The position numbers were made by a program, and so were the translations under genes. A DNA stretch of 10,234 nucleotides from Rhodanobacter sp. (GTDB lineage Bacteria; Pseudomonadota; Gammaproteobacteria; Xanthomonadales; Rhodanobacteraceae): assembly GCA_026193555.1 (NCBI GenBank), contig JAPHUU010000278.1:1-10234 (forward strand), written 5' to 3'. Shown here one piece after another: positions 5,868 to 10,234 of the stretch. How positions within the stretch are numbered: the stretch's first letter is position 1; every line of letters starts with the position of its first letter. Under the pieces are notes generated by a model, which worked only from the letters and a program-made list of their open reading frames with translations, was not told the DNA's origin and ran no database searches.

Positions 5868-7154
5868 TCAGGAAGCGGTCTGCATCGTGCTGCCGCGATC
5901 CGACGGCGCCGCCTGCTCGACGCGTGCCGCGGCGACCGCCGCCACCCCCGCGCGCACATCCCGGCCGGACGGCTGCTGGAACAACGCCAGGCCGAACTCC
6001 GGCAACAGGGCGATCAGGTGATCAAAGATGTCGCCCTGGATGTTCTCGTACTCGGCCCACGCCGTGGTGATGGTGAAGCAGTACAGCTCCAGTGGCACGC
6101 CCTGCGGCGAACTGGCCAGCTGGCGCACCATGCAGGTCATGTCGCGACGGATCTTCGGATGCTGGGCCAGGTACGCGCTGACGTAGGCGCGGAAGGTCCC
6201 CAGATTGGTCAGCCGGCGGCGGTTGACCACCTGCTCGCCGGCCTCGCCGAGCTGGCGGTTCCATTCGGCCAGTTCGCTGTGCTTGTCGCCGAGGTACGCG
6301 TCGAGCAGGCGGAACCGCATCAGCCGGGTCAGCTCCTCCTCGTCCAGAAAATGCACGCTGGCCGCATCCAGGTACAAGGCCCGTTTGATCCGCCGGCCGC
6401 CCGACTCGGCCATCCCGCGCCAGTTCTGGTAGCTCTCCGACATCAGCTTCCAGGTCGGCACGGTGACGATGGTCTGGTCGAAGTTGCGCACCTTGACCGT
6501 GTACAGGGTGATATCGATCACGTCGCCGTCGGCACCGGCGCCGGGCACGGTGATCCAGTCGCCGACGCGCAACATGTCGTTGGACGCCAGCTGCACGCCA
6601 GCGACAAAGCCCAGGATGGTGTCCTTGAAGATCAGGATCAGCACCGCCGACATCGCGCCCAAGCCCGACAGCAGCAGGCCCACGCGCTGGTCGGTCACCG
6701 TACCGATGATCACCAGCGCACCGATGATGAACAGCGCCAGCTTGAGCAGCTGCAGCAGGCCCTTGATCGGGCGCTGGGCACCGGTGGGTGTCTGCTGGTA
6801 GAGCGACTCGATGGCCGACAAGGTCCGGCTGATCGCCATCACCACGAACAGCACCATCAACGCCTGTGCCACGTTGCCGACCAGCCGCCCGGCACGATCG
6901 GACAAGCCGGGCACCAGCGCCACGCCGAACTGGATCACCACCATCGGCGCCAGTCGCGCCAGCCAGCCGAATACGCCGTGCTGGAACAATGCATCGTCCC
7001 ACTGCCAGGTCGTACGCTCGGCGATCGTGCGCATCACCCGCAGCAGCACCCACCGGGTCAGTACGCCGGCCAGCCATGCGACCAGCAGCAGGATCAGCGT
7101 GCCGATCACCGCCGCCATCCAGGGTTGCCGCAGCAGTTCGTTCATCACATCCAT
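5868..7154 (-). CDS. MscS-family mechanosensitive ion channel, YbdG-like
   Basis: An inner-membrane channel protein predicted to open under membrane tension and relieve osmotic downshock. The 428-residue length and layout resemble E. coli YbdG (about 415). Hydrophobic segments lie near residues 13-40, 64-82, 92-109 and 135-152. The pore-lining helix region is GLLLSGLGAMSAVLILIFKD at 159-178. It is followed by GFVAGVQLASNDMLRVGDWI (182-201), the MscS signature leading into the beta domain, with VPTWKLMSESYQNW at 232-245. The C-terminal domain carries many charged residues and ends in an alanine-rich tail after LFQQPSG. GAGGAG at 7166-7171 sits 11 bases from the ATG used here; a GTG one codon earlier would be at better spacing (8). 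It follows folB by 58 bases and precedes folK by 4, an unusual place for a channel gene. Confidence 0.92.
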   Translation of the reverse strand: MDVMNELLRQPWMAAVIGTLILLLVAWLAGVLTRWVLLRVMRTIAERTTWQWDDALFQHGVFGWLARLAPMVVIQFGVALVPGLSDRAGRLVGNVAQALMVLFVVMAISRTLSAIESLYQQTPTGAQRPIKGLLQLLKLALFIIGALVIIGTVTDQRVGLLLSGLGAMSAVLILIFKDTILGFVAGVQLASNDMLRVGDWITVPGAGADGDVIDITLYTVKVRNFDQTIVTVPTWKLMSESYQNWRGMAESGGRRIKRALYLDAASVHFLDEEELTRLMRFRLLDAYLGDKHSELAEWNRQLGEAGEQVVNRRRLTNLGTFRAYVSAYLAQHPKIRRDMTCMVRQLASSPQGVPLELYCFTITTAWAEYENIQGDIFDHLIALLPEFGLALFQQPSGRDVRAGVAAVAAARVEQAAPSDRGSTMQTAS

Positions 7155-7196
7155 CACGTCCACATCTCCTCGGGATTCACCAATCCGACACCCAGC

Positions 7197-7212
7197 CCGC
7201 TGGCGCCGGCGG
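7197..7212 (-). repeat. Near-perfect palindrome directly after the folB stop codon
   Basis: The plus strand reads CCGCTGGCGCCGGCGG. It pairs as a 6-bp stem including one T-G wobble around a GCGC loop and begins immediately downstream of folB. No T run follows, so it is not a standard intrinsic terminator. It could modulate read-through into, or mRNA stability of, the channel-folK portion. Confidence 0.4.
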
Positions 7213-7572
7213 TCACTGCGGCCGCACGCCGCGCTCGATGCGCACACCGACGGCGGCAGCGCCGCGCACCGCACCGGGCTTGGACAACTTCAGTCGCACC
7301 CAGGGCACCCCGAATTCCTCGCGAATGATCGCCGTGCAGCGCTCGGCCAGCGTCTCCACCAAGCCGAAATTCGATGCGCCCACATAGTCGATCAGCCGCT
7401 TCGACACGTCCTTGTAGTTGAGCGTCAGCGCGATATCGTCGCTGGCGGCCGGCACGGTGTTGTCGAACGCCATCTCGATATCGAACGACAGCGTCTGGCG
7501 CACCCGCCGCTCCCAGTCATAGATGCCGATGACGGCGTCAATGCGCAGGTCTTCGATGAAAACGATATCCAT
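7213..7572 (-). CDS. folB: Dihydroneopterin aldolase
   Basis: Cleaves 7,8-dihydroneopterin to 6-hydroxymethyl-7,8-dihydropterin and glycolaldehyde in the folate pathway. It works as a cytoplasmic oligomer. The 119-residue length matches the family. Visible motifs are the opening MDIVFIEDL, IGIYDWER at 15-22 with the conserved glutamate E21, LNYKDVSKRL at 51-60 with the active-site-type Y53, LVETLAER at 71-78 with E73, and LKLSKPGAVRG at 94-104, where K98 corresponds to the catalytic lysine. The ATG at 7572 is chosen from the family N-terminus; a GTG four codons upstream is possible. Neither has a clear Shine-Dalgarno sequence. It is the first gene of the minus-strand run and is divergent from dbpA. 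Confidence 0.95.
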   Translation of the reverse strand: MDIVFIEDLRIDAVIGIYDWERRVRQTLSFDIEMAFDNTVPAASDDIALTLNYKDVSKRLIDYVGASNFGLVETLAERCTAIIREEFGVPWVRLKLSKPGAVRGAAAVGVRIERGVRPQ

Positions 7573-7681
7573 GGCGATGATCACGGTGGCGGTAGCCGTA
7601 CAGGGTCAACGAGGTGGCTCGCAGATGCAAGTCGGCGCCTGCCGAGGCGCCGCGCCGCGGCGGTCATGCGATCATGCGCCG
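7573..7681. other. Divergent intergenic region between folB and dbpA
   Basis: These 109 bases must drive both genes, but I see no convincing sigma-70 promoter on either strand. The region holds the dbpA leader hairpin (7633-7652). It also holds a short direct repeat, TCATGCG at 7664-7670 and 7672-7678, just ahead of the dbpA start. It contains no recognisable gene. Confidence 0.5.
7633..7652 (+). promoter_or_regulatory. G+C-only hairpin in the dbpA leader
   Basis: CGGCGCC at 7633-7639 and GGCGCCG at 7646-7652 form a perfect 7-bp stem of only G-C pairs around the loop TGCCGA, 29 bases before the dbpA ATG. No T tract follows, so termination is unlikely. If it lies in the transcript it would be a stable 5'-leader structure that a DEAD-box helicase could act on. 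That regulatory idea is inference. Confidence 0.45.
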
Positions 7682-9061
7682 ATGACCGCCTTCCATACAC
7701 TCCCGCTCAAACCCGCCCTGCTCGCCAGCCTCGAGACCCTCGGCTACGCCACGATGACGCCGGTGCAGGAACAGAGCCTGCCGCCCATGCTGGAAGGTCG
7801 CGACGTGATCGCGCAGGCGCAGACCGGCAGCGGCAAGACCGCCGCGTTCGGGCTGAGCCTGCTGCAGTCGCTGGATGCCGACGCGATTCGGCTGCAGGTA
7901 CTGGTGCTGTGCCCCACCCGTGAGCTGGCCGACCAGGTCAGCAAGGCGATCCGCAAGCTGGCCGCCAACATCCCCAACGTGAAACTGCTCACCCTGTGCG
8001 GCGGCATGCCGCTGGGGCCGCAGCTGGCCTCGCTCACCCATGACCCGCACATCGTGGTCGGCACTCCGGGTCGGGTGCAGGAGCATCTCAAGCGCGGCAG
8101 CCTGCACGGCGGCGGGATCAAGGTGTTGGTGCTGGACGAAGCCGACCGCATGCTGGACATGGGCTTCACCGAGGCGATCGACGACATCATCGGGCGCATC
8201 GCCAAGCATCACCAGACACTGCTGTTCTCGGCCACCTATCCGGACGAGATCCGCGCCGTGAGCCAGCGCGTGCAGAAAAACCCGGCAGTGGTGACGGTGG
8301 AGGCGCCGACGGAAGAACAGCCTGCCATCGAGCAGCAGTTCATCGAGGTCGAACAGGCCAGCAAGCCCGACGCACTGGCGCAATTGCTCGCCGGCGAGCG
8401 CGGCCAGCACGCGCTGGTGTTCTGTAACATGCGCCGCGAAGTGGATGCGGTGGCGCAGGAACTGGATCGCCGGGGCTTCTCCGCGCTGGCGCTGCACGGC
8501 GACATGGATCAACGCGACCGCGACGAGGTGCTGGTGCGCTTCGCCAACCGCAGTTGTGCGGTACTGGTGGCCACCGATGTCGCCGCGCGCGGGCTGGACA
8601 TCGTGGCGCTGCCGCTGGTGATCTGCTACGACATCGCGCACGACCCGGACACGCATACCCATCGTATCGGCCGCACCGGCCGCGCCGGTGAGTCGGGCCT
8701 GGCGATCACGCTGTGCACGCCGCGCGAGCGGCCCAAGGCCGGCAACATCGAGGAGCTGCTCGGCACGCCATTGGCATGGCGTCCGCTGAAGTTGTCGCCG
8801 CCGCGCGGCAAGACGCTGAACCTGGCGCCGATGAAGACCCTGGTGATCGACGCCGGCCGCCAGGACAAGCTGCGCCCCGGCGACATCCTTGGCGCGCTCA
8901 CCGGCGATGCGGGGCTGCAGGCCAGCGACATCGGCAAGATCGACGTGTTCGCCACCCGCGCCTACGTGGCGATCAGCCGCGCGCTGGCGAACAAGGCGCT
9001 GGAACGCTTGCGCGCCGGCAAGATCAAGGGCCGCAATTTTCGCGTGCGGCCGCTGGCCTGA
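7682..9061 (+). CDS. dbpA: ATP-dependent RNA helicase DbpA
   Basis: A DEAD-box helicase whose E. coli homologue is stimulated by hairpin 92 of 23S rRNA and acts in 50S subunit assembly. The 459-residue length fits (E. coli 457). Motifs in order: Q motif with F4 and TPVQ at 26-29, Walker A AQTGSGKT at 46-53, PTREL at 78-82, GG at 107-108, TPGR at 128-131, DEAD at 152-155, SAT at 183-185, VFCNMRREVD at 246-255, TDVAARGLD at 298-306 and HRIGRTGR at 327-334. The C-terminal domain from about 384 to 459 (MKTLVIDAGRQDKLRPGDIL onward, ending NFRVRPL) is the RRM-like DbpA RNA-binding domain, which separates it from SrmB, RhlE and DeaD. The start gives the family N-terminus MTAFxxLPL; it lacks a Shine-Dalgarno sequence. 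The helicase is intact. Confidence 0.97.
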   Translation: MTAFHTLPLKPALLASLETLGYATMTPVQEQSLPPMLEGRDVIAQAQTGSGKTAAFGLSLLQSLDADAIRLQVLVLCPTRELADQVSKAIRKLAANIPNVKLLTLCGGMPLGPQLASLTHDPHIVVGTPGRVQEHLKRGSLHGGGIKVLVLDEADRMLDMGFTEAIDDIIGRIAKHHQTLLFSATYPDEIRAVSQRVQKNPAVVTVEAPTEEQPAIEQQFIEVEQASKPDALAQLLAGERGQHALVFCNMRREVDAVAQELDRRGFSALALHGDMDQRDRDEVLVRFANRSCAVLVATDVAARGLDIVALPLVICYDIAHDPDTHTHRIGRTGRAGESGLAITLCTPRERPKAGNIEELLGTPLAWRPLKLSPPRGKTLNLAPMKTLVIDAGRQDKLRPGDILGALTGDAGLQASDIGKIDVFATRAYVAISRALANKALERLRAGKIKGRNFRVRPLA

Positions 9062-9100
9062 TCGACCAAAGTAACATCCATCGTCAAACCCTTGCCCGGT

Positions 9101-9874
9101 ATGCCCATGCGCCGCCTGATCACCACACTAGTCCTGCTTCTTGCCACCAGTGCCGCGTGGGCGGCGATCCCGGTCTGGGGCTACAAGATCGTGCATGTCT
9201 ATCCGCACGACACCTCGGCCTATACCGAGGGCCTGTTCTACAAGGACGGGTATCTCTACGAAAGCACCGGTGAGGAGGGCGAATCCACGGTGCGCAAAGT
9301 GCAGCTGGAGACCGGCAAGGTGCTGCAGCGCCATGAACTTCCGCCACAGTATTTCGGCGAGGGCATCGTGGACTGGAAGGACCGGCTGGTGCAGCTCACC
9401 TGGAAAAGCGAGACCGGCTTCGTCTACGACCTTGCCGGCTTCAAGCTGCAGCACACCTTCAGCTACCCCGGCGAAGGCTGGGCGCTGACCCGCGACAGCC
9501 GGCAGCTGTACATGAGCGACGGCTCGTCGGTGCTGCGCATCCTCGATCCGGACACCCTGCTCGCCACCGGCGGCATCATGGTTACCGCCGATGACCTGCC
9601 GGTAACGAATCTCAACGAACTGGAATGGGTCAAGGGCCAGATCTACGCCAACATCTGGCTCACCGACCGGATCGCCCGCATCGATCCGGGCAGCGGCCAT
9701 GTGGTGGGCTGGATCGACCTCACCGGCCTGCTGGACAAGAGCCAACTGCCCGAACCCGGCGAGGACGTGCTCAACGGCATCGCCTACGATGCGGCCCACG
9801 ACCGCCTGTTCGTCACCGGCAAGCGCTGGCCGCATCTGTTCGAGATCAAGCTGGTGAAAAAGCCCAGCCAATGA
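9101..9874 (+). CDS. Periplasmic glutaminyl-peptide cyclotransferase (plant/bacterial-type glutamine cyclotransferase)
   Basis: Converts N-terminal glutamine of peptides or proteins to pyroglutamate with release of ammonia. It belongs to the five-bladed beta-propeller glutamine cyclotransferase family known from papaya and Xanthomonas, unrelated to the zinc-dependent animal enzyme. The 257-residue product starts with a classic signal peptide: MPMRR, then LITTLVLLLATSAAWA with cleavage probably after A21, so the mature enzyme is periplasmic. Family motifs are YTEGLFY at 41-47, YLYESTG at 51-57, YFGEGI at 84-89, QLTWK at 98-102, GEGWALT at 124-130, LNELEW at 171-176, YANIW at 182-186, VLNGIAYD at 223-230 and FVTGKRWP at 237-244. 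An ATG two codons later would serve equally, and a TTG at 9092 is less likely. No clear Shine-Dalgarno sequence is seen. It follows dbpA by 39 bases; no functional link is evident. Confidence 0.92.
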   Translation: MPMRRLITTLVLLLATSAAWAAIPVWGYKIVHVYPHDTSAYTEGLFYKDGYLYESTGEEGESTVRKVQLETGKVLQRHELPPQYFGEGIVDWKDRLVQLTWKSETGFVYDLAGFKLQHTFSYPGEGWALTRDSRQLYMSDGSSVLRILDPDTLLATGGIMVTADDLPVTNLNELEWVKGQIYANIWLTDRIARIDPGSGHVVGWIDLTGLLDKSQLPEPGEDVLNGIAYDAAHDRLFVTGKRWPHLFEIKLVKKPSQ

Positions 9875-9892
9875 GCCCGCGATCGGGGTCGA

Positions 9893-10234
9893 TTACTTTC
9901 GCAGCCAGCGCACTGCACCACGCGCCGCCACCACACCACTGGCGAAACAGGCCGTCAGCAGGTAGCCGCCGGTAGGGGCCTCCCAGTCGAGCATCTCACC
10001 GGCGCAGAACACGCCGGGTCGATCCCGCACCATCAGGCCATCGTCCAGCGCTTCCAGTCGCACGCCGCCGGCGGTACTGATCGCCTCGGCGACCGGGCGC
10101 GGCGCACGAAGGCGCAACGGCAGGGCCTTGAGCCGGGCGGCCAACGCCAGCGGATCTGCCAGCGTGGCCTTGTCGATCAACTCGAACACCAGCGCACATT
10201 TGGCATGGGCCAGCCCGGCCCGGCGACGCAGCCA
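9893..10234 (-). CDS. HI0933/TIGR03862-type flavoprotein, C-terminal part (cut by window edge)
   Basis: The frame is open from the right edge to a stop at 9893, giving the last 113 residues of a protein that starts outside the window. The visible end carries the C-terminal FAD-contacting pattern of the HI0933-like NAD(P)/FAD-dependent oxidoreductases. This is GVRLEALDDGLMVRDRPGVF followed by CAGEMLDWEAPTGGYLLTAC and a helix SGVVAARGAVRWL. The phrase LDWEAPTGGYLL is what I associate with the TIGR03862 subgroup, whose substrate is unknown. The N-terminal dinucleotide-binding motif is not in the window. A GTG at 10189 lies in frame but is internal, since conserved-looking residues (WLRRRAGLAHAKCAL) precede it. 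It converges on the cyclotransferase gene with an 18-base gap holding no terminator. Confidence 0.88.
   Translation of the reverse strand, partial: WLRRRAGLAHAKCALVFELIDKATLADPLALAARLKALPLRLRAPRPVAEAISTAGGVRLEALDDGLMVRDRPGVFCAGEMLDWEAPTGGYLLTACFASGVVAARGAVRWLRK

Noticed and set aside
5862..7328. Long plus-strand open frame (488 codons) antisense to the MscS channel
   Set aside because: The product would be unusually rich in His, Gln, Asp and Arg with no recognisable domain. The minus strand encodes an unmistakable channel over the same bases.
1..10234. Mobile element, CRISPR array, tRNA, prophage or defence island
   Set aside because: No transposase, integrase, spaced direct repeats, tRNA-like cloverleaf or toxin/nuclease gene is visible. 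All genes are housekeeping or widespread conserved families with even codon character.

Overview
The window is ordinary-looking chromosomal DNA of a G+C-rich Gammaproteobacterium, most likely a member of the Xanthomonadales (Rhodanobacter/Dyella/Xanthomonas relatives). This placement is inferred from protein character: a CCA-adding enzyme of the E. coli length and motif type with an HD domain, a DbpA-type helicase, a PTR1-like pteridine reductase near folB and folK, and a periplasmic glutamine cyclotransferase of the type known from Xanthomonas. Nothing points to a phage, plasmid, insertion sequence, CRISPR array, tRNA or rRNA. Coding is dense, and the third-codon-position G/C bias looks even from gene to gene.

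Layout from left to right: cca (+, 130-1377) converges on a MidA/NDUFAF7-family methyltransferase (-, 1415-2611). A 295-base divergent region with two clear dyads (2612-2906) follows. Next are an EcsC-family protein (+, 2907-3563) and a pteridine reductase of the short-chain dehydrogenase family (+, 3645-4391). The latter converges, across a 46-base gap holding an 8-bp inverted repeat, on a run of four minus-strand genes. In order of transcription these are folB (7572-7213), a YbdG-like MscS mechanosensitive channel (7154-5868), folK (5863-5375) and a DUF6159-type membrane protein (5298-4438). Divergent from folB is the DEAD-box helicase dbpA (+, 7682-9061), followed by a secreted glutaminyl-peptide cyclotransferase (+, 9101-9874). 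At the right edge is the 3' end of a minus-strand HI0933/TIGR03862-type flavoprotein (9893 to beyond 10234).

Functional themes: FolB and FolK catalyse consecutive steps of folate synthesis, and the pteridine reductase acts on oxidised or dihydro pterins, so three of eleven genes concern pterins. They are interrupted by a mechanosensitive channel gene that ends only 4 bases before folK. cca and dbpA serve RNA maturation (tRNA 3' ends; 23S rRNA/50S assembly). The rest are single-gene functions: protein arginine methylation or respiratory-complex assembly by analogy, an EcsC-domain protein of unknown role, N-terminal pyroglutamate formation in the periplasm, and a flavoprotein.

I found no convincing undescribed multi-gene system. 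The points most worth a second look are the pterin/channel gene arrangement, the PTR1-like active site, the strong hairpin in the dbpA leader combined with absent Shine-Dalgarno sequences, and the dyads in the midA/ecsC divergent region.
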